Assembly (NCBI GenBank): GCA_009792885.1
Contig: WMCF01000088.1
Coordinates: 477,007 to 541,006 of the forward strand
Direction: 5' to 3'
Length of the DNA stretch: 64,000 bases
Origin: Eremophila alpestris peregrina
Taxonomy: Eukaryota > Chordata > Aves > Passeriformes > Alaudidae
Both the position numbers and the translations under genes were made by a program. The notes beneath the pieces were generated by a model, which saw only the letters and a list, made by a program, of their open reading frames with translations, did not search any database and had not been told where the DNA came from. Of this stretch, positions 53,201-64,000 are shown piece by piece (position 1 is the first letter of the stretch; the number at the start of each line of letters is the position of its first letter).

Positions 53201-55080
53201 CAAAAATCTTCAGGAGGGATCCTCGAACTTCACAATACATAGGAGGTATTAGAATTGGTGATTAGCTGATTTCTTGCCCAAAACCTATCAATTCTGGGAT
53301 AAATTTCCCACTGGCAAATACAACACCAGTAAACAGTCATGAACTTGGACAAGACTTTGCAGCACAGCTCCTTGTCCACAGATAAATTGGATAATTCCCA
53401 TCTGGGTTATCTTCAAGAGATTATTTACAAATACTGCCCATCAGCTATTTAATTTTACCATATATAGTGCCCCAAACAGGCAGTGAACAACAGGAATGAG
53501 AAGAAATAGTGGTTTACAGTGGGACTTCACTCTGCCTGTTCCCCAGGGACCAAAAGCACACAAGATAGATGAGTCTGTGAGTGGGATACAGAAGAAATAG
53601 AAGGATTTCTCTAAGCCTTAATTGCTCCAGCTGCTCTCTGTGCCAGCCTCCATAAACAAGCCAGTCTTTGTCTCAGCCTGGACTTCTGTGCTTTGCTCAG
53701 AAGGGGAAGTATCACTCTGTCTAGACCTCCTTACAAAAGCACTTTCAGTGGTTTCTGCGGAAATATTCACACTTCTCCATATAAGAAAACAAGACTTTCA
53801 CCATTTGCCTATGAGAACAAAGGAGTGAGTTTAAATTTTTTTTGAAAAAACCACCAGAATTGGGATAATTGACAAAACATTGTAAACTCCTATTTATACT
53901 CCATGCTTGTTTTTTCAAAGAAATTTGTTTCATTGTCATAAAGGCCACAAACTGAACAATTTTTATCATGACAAAGAAATAAACTTCATTTCTCTTCTGT
54001 TTAACAATAGGAAGTTTTCAAGCAGTGTGAAATGTGCAGAGAAAGCAACTCCATTAACTTGGGCAGGGAAAAAGCAAGAAAAAAAAACCAAAACCCAATA
54101 TTTGTAAGGCTCTTTCTCAAGAACATCGTGGGCAATGTTTCTGGTGAATCAGTATCTCCATGGTCAATCATTGACCATCCATTTGCTCATTCCCCACACA
54201 CAAGGACATGCTGCATTCAGGCTCAGCTTCTTCTCATGAAAACACGGAGAGCTGCTTCTGAACATCTGTATTTATACAGCTTTTTTTGCTCTTTTGCCCA
54301 TCAGCACCAAGGAGAGGTGTTTTACCTGTATAACTCATGGAATTACACTGAAAAAATATCCCATAAAGACTCCCCAAAACGTAATGAAAGGCATTACCTA
54401 CCAAAAACTTTGAGGCTGCTCTCCTTGCTCAGTGACAGAGCTGTAGCCGAGCACTTGCTGATATCAAGTCAGGAAGGCACTGAAAGAGAGCACACAAAAA
54501 AACACCTTTCACTTTCATAACTGGTCTTCACAGGGGTTTTTTAGCCAGTCTCACACTTCAGAGGTACTCAAAGCAAGCAGGGCAAAAGGAGTCAAAGGGT
54601 TTATTCCAGTCACCCCTGGTTAGGACGAGCAGAAAACACAGGCAGCACTAAAAATCAGCAAGAGATTGAATAATTCCCCGCTTAAAACATCCTCCTGGGT
54701 ATAAAGGAGATTAAATATTCAGCTCAGTTCTCTGCAACACTTCTGAGTTTTGAAGGATAGTGGTGCATTATCAGAACGAAGCAAAATTTAGTCAGCACCT
54801 AAAAACTCCTTTTCACACACAGACACAGCAGATTCTGCAACACAAGTTGTTCTTCAGGAAAAACAATAGTTCAGTATAAAGAAGTTTTTACACTTTGCAG
54901 CCTGGAGGAAGCGTCATGGAGTTACATCAAGCAATAAAAAGCCAGGGAAAAGGGACACCATAACCTTTTCCAGGAATAACTTTTCCAAAGCAGGACCCAC
55001 AAATAATTTTGCACCAACAAGGACATCACCTAGAGGAGACTCTCCCCGATAAAGCACCACCTGCAGAGCTTCTCCCCCAT
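50291..55080. other. Unique non-coding sequence
   Basis: No recognised gene was seen. It contains a homopolymer A tract at 52445 and a splice-bounded open segment at 52065-52139 that is only a candidate exon. Open frames on both strands (up to 162 codons at 54032-54520) have no known domain. Confidence 0.5.
52445..52459. repeat. Poly-A tract
   Basis: An uninterrupted run of 15 A residues. No adjoining retrotransposon was recognised. Confidence 0.85.
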
Positions 55081-55119
55081 TTAAAAGTTTGAACAGCAAC
55101 CACGTGTGCTTACCATGGA

Positions 55120-55360
55120 ATCCACCTGGAAACCTCCCCTCTCCCGTCCAGTTGCCACCCCAGTAATGAACTTGCTAATGAGCTCGCTAATGAGCTGACA
55201 AGCGGCAGCTTTCTGCTGCAGCTGGGCACAAACGCCGGGCTCCAGGCTGACAGGAGCTGAGGTTAAATTTATTTCTCCCTTCCTTTTCAAACAACTGAAA
55301 AGGCCCAGTTAATTCAAAGCTTAATTTGGTTCTAATTTTGTTCGGTACGCGCTAAAATGT
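55120..55360. promoter_or_regulatory. Candidate regulatory element with TAATGA array
   Basis: Three TAATGA hexamers start at 55164, 55176 and 55188, exactly 12 bases apart. The last two lie within a tandem GCTAATGAGCT (55174-55184 and 55186-55196). TAAT cores are the usual contact of homeodomain proteins. The flanks hold several CpGs (CTCGCT, AGCGGC, ACGCCGGGC, GTACGCGC), unusual for this window, and further TTAATTC and CTAATTT motifs near 55309-55340. This pattern is common in conserved vertebrate enhancers, but conservation cannot be judged from one sequence. It could be a chance 12-base tandem duplication. Confidence 0.35.
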
Positions 55361-55689
55361 TGTGTTTCAGAGGCAAAGATTCAATGCCTCTTGCACTGCT
55401 CTCCCTTTGGCTCTGCTGTCTAAGCCCTCTGTCATGCACAGGGGTTTGTCCACCTAAGCCATGAAATGAGGGCTTGAGAAAGATCAACATTTCCCATCAA
55501 AACTCTGCTTTGAACAGCTGTTTCCAACCAGTTTTCCTTTATCTCGAATATATTAGAGGCAACAGGAAGGGGCTCTCTGTTTCAAATCACACTCCTCACC
55601 CAATTTCTTTTTCATCCTATTTATCCATTTATTTCTAATCACACCCTTTAGAACCATCAGTGTTCCTCTGATGAATATTACAACCCATT

Positions 55690-55750
55690 TGATTTTAATT
55701 ATCACTCATTTACAGGAAGGGCGTGGCCAAATTAAATTGTAATTTTGGAA
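55690..55750. promoter_or_regulatory. Candidate enhancer-like motif cluster
   Basis: GGGCGTGGCC at 55719-55728 fits the KLF/SP family GC/CACCC box. It lies between TTAATTA at 55695-55701 and an AATTAAATTGTAATTTT stretch at about 55730-55746, which again offers homeodomain-type cores. Nothing coding is evident. The idea that this is a conserved non-coding element is inference from motif density only. Confidence 0.25.
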
Positions 55751-56487
55751 CTGACAACTCTCATTTGCAAAAGAAAACAGCTGCACGGGCAGATTTTTCA
55801 CCATCCCCCGACTAAGAAAAACAGGGAAAGAGAAGTTTAGCAAGGAAAATGTGTGACAAAGAGCTTTATTAGTTCTCCTGGATGCTACTATCACCCTTTA
55901 AGCAGCATATCCAGCTCCCAGAGGGATGAACAGCAAAACCCTCCCTGTTCCAGTGGCACCAAGGTGGATTGTGTGGCTGGAAGGGAAGCACAGATGGTAT
56001 TTGCAGGTTACTGGTTCAGGAGCATCCCACACCATCTGCCACACAGATGTGTCCAGATGTGGGGGTGGCAGCCTCCTGGTCCGAGGCAGGCACATTTTAG
56101 AGGAAGGCAGCTCCCAGGTAGGGCAGGGTATGGCAGAGACCCTCTGAGCTTGGGAATTCCAGGGACCACCCTCACCTCCATCAGCAGCTTTATCATGGAC
56201 CTAGAGCATAAGTAGCTGTAAATTTTTTAGGGCAATAGATCATGGAAGATATAGAGAGGGTTTTTTCTTGTTAACCTGCAGACAAAAATAACTTTCTACT
56301 ACAATGTGCTCTAGGAAGGGCTGCACAAGGGGCCCATCCCATGGCTGCACAGACAAAAGGGCTTTGAGAGGAAAATGTGTCCACAGAGCTGCAGGAATGA
56401 TTGCTTCCAGAGGAACGTAGGAAATCCTCACCAGAGGGAGGACTGAGGCCACTGACTCATCTGGTGCAAGGCAAAATTGCTACTTCA
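55751..56487. other. Unique non-coding sequence
   Basis: Nothing recognisable was seen. A 120-codon plus-strand frame at 55853-56215 overlaps open frames on the other strand and has no known domain. Confidence 0.5.
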
Positions 56488-56554
56488 CAGTCATAAACCA
56501 TTTAGGCTGGAAAAGACCTTGAAGATCAAGTCCAACCACTAACCCAGCAGCACT
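56488..56554 (-). mobile_element. CR1 LINE 3' remnant, reverse orientation
   Basis: The plus strand reads CAGTCATAAACCATTTAGGC, then TGGAAAAGACCTTGAAGATC, then AAGTCCAACCACTAACCCAG. This is the reverse complement of a well-known CR1 3' end variant (the AAGACCTTTAAGATCATCGAG type). Only about 65 bases are recognisable before the match fades. Confidence 0.85.
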
Positions 56555-57129
56555 TCATATCGGTGGAATGATGCTGATTTGCAGAAGCAGACACTCTGTG
56601 TCTAATGAAGTTGCACAGACAAGGTTTCTCAGCCAGCATTTCTCCTCACAGTCTCCAAGAACTTGTGTGTCCCCCTCAGACTGGCTGGTGGGTTTGTTAT
56701 TTTAGTAACATTCCCCACCACCCCGTGGAGGAGAGTTGAAAATTATCTTGGAAATATGCATTTACTCTCAGTTAGAATCAAAACATCAGAGGCTCTGCTT
56801 CAGACAAAGAGACACTCTGGAACTAAGTATGTCACATTTCTCACAGACACTCCTTGCCAGTAATGCTACCAAAAAATGTCACCATTTCTTACTATTTTAA
56901 TGGCTCTTTCAACACCTGGTTATTTTCCTAAACACCCCAACTTCAGTATAACATGGTAAAAGACTGGTCCTGTTGTTACATTCCTGTTTCTTTTTTTAAG
57001 ATACATCATAAAGCTGGGATCTAATCTAACATCTTTAAAGACATCACCCAGTAGGGAGGAAGAACAGGATTTTCTGAGGCAGCAGTGTCCCAAGAGCAGG
57101 AGGATCAGGCTCAGGCTGATATGGATGGG
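56555..57129. other. Unique non-coding sequence
   Basis: No recognised feature was seen. The stretch is moderately AT-rich with only short open frames. Confidence 0.5.
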
Positions 57130-57244
57130 AGGGGATTTCTGGAAGTCATCTGGTGCAATCTGCCTCCTCTTCCAAGGAGGGACAGCTTTGCTCAGGTTCT
57201 TACAGGCCTTTTCTAGGCAGGCCTTAACATCTCTAAAGCCACTT
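57130..57244 (-). mobile_element. Old CR1 LINE fragment, reverse orientation
   Basis: The plus strand shows GATTTCTGGAAGTCATCTGG, then a TGCAATCTGCCTCCTC stretch, then GGGACAGCTTTGCTCAGG, then TTTCTAGGCAGGCCTTAACA and ATCTC. Block order fits reverse-complement CR1 (the CATCTGGTCCAACCCCC region to the GAATATCTCC region), but it is heavily diverged. Confidence 0.65.
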
Positions 57245-60200
57245 CAGCTGTTGCAGGAAGCACAGAAACACCTCAGAGTAAATCTAGGGAGGCAGGAGAA
57301 TAAGTCCATTGATGGGAAGGTATAGGAAAATGGATAGAATTCTGTCTAAAAAGCATTATTTTTCCCTATCAATCCTACCCAGAATTATAACCACGAAATT
57401 GTTTTCTGAGAGTTCAAAGCTTCATGGAGTTCCTGTGGCACGTCACCTCTGGATCTCCACACTGTTATAATCCAGGATTCTCCAAAGACCTCTCCTGTGC
57501 CATCAACACCTCTAATTTTACCATTAATCTCCATTTATTTGGCATTTTTCTTAACAGCTCAGCTTCTAAAGACACGGAGCGCCAGAACAATGTCGACTTT
57601 CATGGTGAAAATCCCCTGCTAGATTGTGGAGGAAAGCAGAACAGAGAACCTTACAGATTCCAAGGCCACAAGTCAAAAGCAGCCCCAATTAATTTTATGA
57701 GTTCAGCATGCAGTGAAAGCTGGTTTGCTCCCGAGCCACGTTGGGTATGGGGATTCTCAATCATTTCCCCATTAGTGGAGCTTTCATAACATCTCTCCTG
57801 GGCACATTCAGACTTACTCACACCTGAGCACACACTTCAATCTTGCCTCTCAGTCACAAGATCTCTCTCTCCTACTCAGCAATTTATTGCTGACTCTTAC
57901 AGTGACAGAATTATCCTTGACATTTGTGCCCCTCTGGTGCAATCGGCTGGCTTTAGTCAGCGGGTTCAGAAGTGGAGGGGAGAGGAGGATGATCACCTAA
58001 AAAAAACAAGTGTGGGCAACACAGCTAAAAAGATCTCACAATCTGTAATCCAACCTCATCTTTTCTTGGGATGTGACTCCCTCTTTAAATGACAGCTTGC
58101 AAGTAGCAACACTCAAAGTAAGGTGGAAGCTGAGAGCAGAATTTATCCCAAGGAGGCTCAAATGGGAAATGTGTTATGTTTGAGCATTATTGTATGGGTG
58201 CATAGACAGATAAGAAAATGTTTTATCTTAGGAAGTGGGAGGCATGGAAACATCTGCTGAGAGCATGGCCACTTCTTTAATATATTAAATGCAGGCATGC
58301 TGTAAAGGCAGATCACCCCATGTATTATTGAATTAAAATATGAATATTGCAAAGATTTACATCCTGGTTTCCTGTTGCTCAAGAGGCATTTGTGATGAGG
58401 TTTCCAAGGAAGCAGTGTTTCACAAGCAGCTATCTAATTCTAGCTGCTGTGTCATGCTATAGAACTTTCTTCCAACTCTTTCTTCAGAGCATTGGAGTCA
58501 CCACCCATTTGTCTCAACAAAATTTCTCAAATTTCAACAAATCTTTCTCCTTTTTTTTGTCTCTGCCATCAGTTCTGCCCTTCGTGTCTGAGTGATGTTT
58601 GTCTGCAAAGAATGAAAAACCCTGTCTTTTTTATGGCTGCTTCACTCTTTTTCTAATAAACACCTACTGCTATTAATCACTAACTACCTAATTAAGCACT
58701 CTGCTTAATGTCCTATGGTTGGAAAGCAAAATATTATTATCTGGGTTTTTTTCCCTTCCACTGTGTAACGTGTTTAGCTTTTGTCCTATCTTGACTCTGC
58801 CTTTTGCAATTATTTTTGCCATATAAAAGGCAAATTCCCAACTTCTTGTTCTCAGAAACCTCCAAGGGTCCCAAAGCCATGAACAGAACAATGTCTTGCT
58901 GCAGGAAATGGGGTAGATCACCCCCATTTTCAGACATATTGATTGGTTTTATACTTCTATGCATTCATCCAGCATTTAATCCAATGAAGAGTCACTTCCT
59001 GGAGTTTTAAGATCTCCAGTGTACTCATCTCATCCTGCTTCTCTGATCTTATGTTATCTTGGTCCACCAGAGACTCTCTGTATTGCTTTCACTTGTAATT
59101 CTGCTCTAACTCACCCCAGTGAAGGATTGTTATTCCATTTGTGTGGGTCCATCTCTTCAGGATCCTGTTGCTGAATCACTTTCTCTACAAAAAAATTTTT
59201 TTTTTTAACTTCAGGCTATGTAAGAACTGATGTTAAAGCATTTTACAACATGCTCTTAGAAAAACCCACTGTTGTAGGACAGTATTTCTGAGTGCAAGTT
59301 GCTTGTCAGCAAGGACACCACTTAAAAATCATGTTAATGGAACCACCCAACTTCATAAAGCCAGTTTTGGAGGCAATAATGAGACCTTTGGTGGTCAAGA
59401 CCAGCTGAATGTATTCCAGCCCCACAATACTGAGTAGGCTGTGTAAATGGCCTCTGAACTGCTAAATTACATGGCATTGTTTTTACTGAATGATTAAAAC
59501 ACTCCAACACCCACAAAGAACTTCCAAAACAGCTGAGCAAATGCTTTCAGAGAGTGTCATGCTTTTTCCTTTCCATTTTTGGGACATGCTCTTTTCCAGT
59601 TTTATAACTGTTGTAAATAAAAGTGGTCGGACAGATGTTTGGAGAAAGCAAAGAAAAGGGGTCACAAAGCCAATTAAAGCAAAATCAGCCTGTTCAGAGC
59701 TGAGGATATGGCTCCCAGTTTGTCTTAAAAAGTAAATACAGGTTCATGTGTCTTTATTTCAGTGAGCACAACCCATGCTTGTTTTACAGAATGAAGAGCA
59801 ACGAGGCATCACCCAGAGAAGGAAGAGCACAGAGGAAAGAGTAATAGTAGAATAGAAAGGCCAGAAATCCTTCTAAAAACAAAGCACATCATTAAGTAGA
59901 AAAAAGCTCCAATAAACATAATATCCGAGATAACAATGTTTTTTATATCTTATGCTAGCGCCATGAGGCCTGAAATTATGATCAAGAACTCTGAAGCAAG
60001 ATGTTTTGTAAAACAAACTACAGGACAGTCCTTGCCTTGAAGTATTTACTGCTCCAGCATGGAAGGCAAGAGGAAGAGGAGAAGAAAATCCAGGCCCTGA
60101 AGATTGGTAGGAGAGGGAATAGGAACAGCACACTTACTCCCCTGACACCAGTTAAATGCTCAGCACAACAACTCCCTAGTCTGTTCCTTCAGGAAGAAGA

Positions 60201-63200
60201 GATCTCTGCCACTTAAGAAGTGTTTTTAATTTAAACCTATTTTTACTCCAAAGGATGAAGTGCTGTTTTGTAAACCCATCAGGCCGGTCTCTCACCAGTG
60301 ACATTTTTGTATCAATAAGGAAAATAAGGAAGGCAGCAGGAAGGAATTGATGAGAGGCTATCCCAGGACACAGGACTGGCCCAAGAAAGCTGCACTCCTG
60401 TGGTCACAGAGACCAAGGCTTTCCAAAATCAGTAGGACCACAGGCAGGATTGCCAGCTTGGCTGTCCTAAGATGGGAATCAGTGTCATGGTGACATGACC
60501 TTGGCCATGCCACAACACAGTCACAGTTCTCAGCTGTCTCTCATCATCATTTACAGTCATCAGGGCAGGGTATTCCATGTGTTCCTGGAAACACTTGGCA
60601 TTCCTGTGGCACTGGGAGCAGGGCTACAGAGGAGAGAGAGGACATTTTGGAAAAACACCTTCTGGTCTTCATCAGCTCCAACTGGTGCCCATCAGGCCAG
60701 AGCTGAAAGTGAACTGGCACCAACTGAACTTCTTGACACTGAACAACAGACTTTGAAGAAACAGAAGTGAAGGGAATTTTGGTATCCACATGGCAAGCAT
60801 GAAAATAACCCCTCTTTGTACCTATATGCAGGAACAATGCCCCGCTCTAACAACTGGGACCAACACTGAGCTGTGTCAACATATGACTCAGAAGAGGAGG
60901 AGGAGGAGGAGAAGATGGAAAAACAGGCCAAAGAAAGGCAAGGCTGCTGGAAGAAAAGCAAACAAATAGCAGCAGTGAAAGCAGCTGTGTTCTGAAGTGA
61001 GTGTGCTCGACTCGGAAATCGGTTAAATGACGGGGAAATTCACCCTTCGTGCTTCCTAAAGCTCCCAACAAGCCTGCCTCACATGCTCAGAGGGGGCAGG
61101 GGAATGAAAAACATACTTGGGGATAATTAAGCAAACACAGGGTGATTAAGAAGGTAAAGCTGTTCTCCCTTCGATCCAAACCAGCAGCACCCCAGCTCAG
61201 AGCACATTCCATCCTTATTTTTCAAACCAGCCCACTCCTGAACTGCCTAAGCAGGGAATACAGCAGGTTGTGCAAGTGAGTGGGACAGAAGTCCAGCCAT
61301 GCAGGAAATCCATCAGGAGCTGATAAACCCCATCCAGGTATGGGATTTCAAGGGAAGCAGGCCTATCCTACATGTTACAACTCCTATTTAATAGAGCAGG
61401 GCAAAAAATGCCAGAGATCTCATTTTTCCACCACTTAACAGATCCTGAAAACATAGAGACAGTTTTTCTGGTGGCCTTCCTGAGCCTGTAACACAGAAGC
61501 AGCATTTAACAGATTCAGGGACATACCTGTGCAGAGTTAGCCCTATCTCATTGGAATTTCTTACGTGTCACCAAGGCTCAGTACGGACCTGTGTTTGAGG
61601 TAATAAACCAGCAATCTGACTTTCCAATCAGAGCAGACTCACATCCAAGGCATTTCAAAAGCCCTGCAATTTCAGCATTTATTTTCATTCCAAAACAAGT
61701 GGGTATAGTTCTTTTCAAGATTCTGATCAAAACAGAAGCAATCTGACTTCATACCAGGTTTTAAAAGAAAATGTTCTTTAAAAATTTTAAATTAGCATAA
61801 ATCAAAAAAATCAGATTTTCTGCCTTTTTAGGGGTATTTGATATTATCAAAATGCTGGATCTGGTTGTCTGGGAATTTTGTGGACATTTTGCTTCGATTT
61901 CCAAAGTTCTGACTTTGAGGATGCAGTACCTTCCAACAGCAAAGTATGTCATAATGGCATTTGAGTCCCACAGATTCTCACCCAGGAGTGCACTCAACAC
62001 CTTGGTTCATGAAAGATTTAGAAGAGGTATTAAGCTAAGCAAAAAGAAATAATACAGATTCCTAAGAGACACACAGGGCATTGCCCAGCACTTTTAATGT
62101 CATCTAATTACAAAGGCATAGGATACAATCCACTAAGGAGGTGGGAAAAGTCAATTTAAGGGGATTTTCCTGCTTCTCCCAGGAGGCACCACTCTACATC
62201 AACTGTGTCTCATCATTAAAAACCCCATCCCATTTGCCACAAGTGTAGGAGTGAAAGCCCACAGCCCTGGCTTAGTTTCAAATGGGATTTCGCCTGCTTA
62301 TAATTTCACTTGTGGTTTCAACCAGAAAAAGTTGCTGTTCCCCTCTTGTTCCTGTAAATGCTGCTCTGCAGGGATGGTGTGGGGATATGCTGCTTCATTC
62401 CTCCTCATCCTACTTTCTCCTGATTATTTCCCTTTAATAAGTGTTTCCACTTAATAATCATTCTAGGGAATAATCATCCTCGTGAATAAATAGAAGCACT
62501 TCAGGACCTTACAGGGTGGAGCTGTGGAGCACTTCTCCCATCCCAAGTGAAACAGCTGGAATAGCTGTACCCTTGGACTCCCTGCTGACCCCTTCATTTC
62601 AAGCCTCTCTCAGAGCTGCCTATGGTAAGAACAAAGCTCTGTAAGAGACATCTCATGAACAGCGAGGTCCTCAGTGCAAGCCTTTCTGAAGATTTCCACC
62701 CACTCTGTTTCAGGGAGAGTTGCACCTCTGGAATCAATTAAATTACTCCCAACTGCACCAGCTAAAGATGTGGTCAGGTTATTCTCATTCCTGCCTCTTG
62801 CCCCAGCTCTGCAGCAGAGGAGTTCATGCCTCCACAAACACCCTTGGTCATTCTTTCCATGAAATCTGTCTCTGACTGCTTTGCCCCGCTCTGTCCACAC
62901 AAACATGCTGGCTGCTGTAACATCAAGGTATTTGCATTACCAGGAAAGTCTTGGGTGTGAAAGGAAATTTTAATTTCCTCCTTAGCTGAGCACTTTACAA
63001 TATGTGTTTTAATAAAACAGAGAGAGTCAAATTATGGCTTGGAAATGCCAATGCGCAAGAGAATTAATTAGGGCAGCAGCAGTCTGGCTGTGGAGCCTCT
63101 CTTGAGGGATTCACGTACTCAGGACAGCCAGAGCATGGATTCCCTGAATAAATGTCTCCTGAAATTGCAAGCTTATGCATTTAATCTTGATGCAAAAAAT

Positions 63201-63740
63201 CACTGCTTTTGAAATCAGACTCATGACACACCAAGGGCCAAGTTTATCTCTGTTCCTCCAGTGTCATCCATCAGCCCTGAAGGAAATGGTGATCCTGATA
63301 TGAAGGTGTGTCTGCCAATGTGTCTGTAACCTGGAGGAGATTACTAAATATTTTTTTATAGCTTCCAGTGGGAATAAATCTTGAGAGGTATTAGGCAAGA
63401 TGGCATAATAGTTCTGCTAATCTCCTCCTCCAGAGATTGGATTTAGGCCAGTACATAATGGTTTAGTCAAAATAACCCCCAAAAATGTAGAGGACAGTCA
63501 TCTGCTATGAGCTCAGATCCAATAAATACCTTGGGTGTTTAATTGTGCACCGTTTTACATGCTGTAATCCCTCCACCAACACCTCAGCTGAAAATGCTGT
63601 CAGTCATCTTAAGCTTTCACAAATCCTTCAGCTGACTGCAGGAGTGAGACACACTTTTTCTGTCTCTCAGACATCTGTAGAAATTCTGGCCCATCGACCA
63701 TAATGAAAAGTTGGGCTACAGAATTAGGTGGAAGTGCAGG
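57245..63740. other. Unique non-coding sequence
   Basis: No recognised gene or transposon was seen. A 121-codon frame at 57424-57789 includes a stretch with several CpGs near 57578-57597 that might be conserved, but no exon structure is evident. A short GGA microsatellite lies at 60894. The 58.1-59.3 and 61.7-62.1 kb parts are AT-rich. Confidence 0.5.
60894..60911. repeat. (GGA)n microsatellite
   Basis: About six consecutive GGA units within a purine-rich stretch. It is short and simple. Confidence 0.85.
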
Positions 63741-64000
63741 AGGGTGTGATAGGCAGGATGAGTGTGGAGAAGGGAGCAGGAGTGAGCAGGATCTCATGCC
63801 TGAAGGCGGCTGGGCTGGGTCAGAGGATGGAGGGTGTGATGGGCAGGATGAGTGTGGCTCCAGAGGAGGGAAAAGGAGTGAGCAGGATCTCATGCCTAAA
63901 GGTGTCTGGGCTGGGTCAGAGGATGGAGGGTGTGATAGGCAGGATGAGTATGGCTCCAGGGAAGGGAGCAGGAGTGAGCAGGATCTCATGCCAGAAGGTG
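63741..64000. repeat. 96-base minisatellite, runs off window
   Basis: Unit starts (AGGGTGTGAT) occur at 63741, 63831 and 63927, and GTGAGCAGG recurs at 63782, 63878 and 63974. The period is therefore 96 bases, and the first unit is 90 because it lacks six bases (GCTCCA). Units differ at only a few positions. The third unit is cut by the window edge, so the true copy number is unknown. Because 96 and 90 are multiples of three, a 126-codon minus-strand frame (63609-63989) stays open and encodes a 32-residue repeat. This is a likely side effect of the repeat length and not evidence of a gene. Confidence 0.92.

Noticed and set aside
63609..63989. Repetitive 126-codon protein gene
   Set aside because: The open frame follows directly from the 96-base period of a minisatellite. 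No independent sign of coding was seen.

Overview
The window looks like non-coding DNA from a bird genome. The main evidence is eight fragments of chicken-repeat-1 (CR1) LINEs, all truncated at the 5' end and several ending in the typical CR1 3' tail. CR1 is the dominant repeat in birds and other sauropsids. There are also eroded tRNA-derived SINE-like relics, homopolymer tracts, a vertebrate-like scarcity of CpG, and an assembly gap. I could not identify the species or the chromosome.

I recognise no protein-coding gene, rRNA, functional tRNA or CRISPR array. Open reading frames of 60 to 250 codons occur throughout, but they are uninterrupted by chance, lie inside repeats, or lack an ATG start. 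The region is best read as intergenic DNA or one very long intron.

Layout: 1-16.2 kb is unique sequence with four CR1 fragments (about 1.9, 4.6, 6.7 and 12.8 kb). At 16.17-16.76 and 22.44-23.05 kb lie two copies of one sequence. The second copy is interrupted by a 375-base run of N almost the same length as the matching part of the first copy. 23-28 kb is unique. At 27.95-28.19 and 33.20-33.46 kb there is a composite repeat, a short unnamed module abutting a CR1 3' end, and the first copy has become a palindrome with a strong hairpin. A small CpG-dense patch sits at 29.23 kb. 33.5-55 kb is AT-richer unique sequence with a tRNA-derived relic (44.07 kb) and a probable MIR relic (50.23 kb). 55.1-55.8 kb looks like a candidate regulatory stretch, with three TAATGA motifs at exact 12-base spacing and, further on, a KLF/SP-type box beside TAATTA motifs. 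Two more CR1 pieces follow at 56.5 and 57.1 kb. The window ends inside a 96-base minisatellite that runs off the edge.

I found no convincing new gene system. The most informative observations are the composite CR1 module with its palindrome, the duplicated sequence that predicts the gap content, the phased TAATGA array, and the in-frame 96-base minisatellite.
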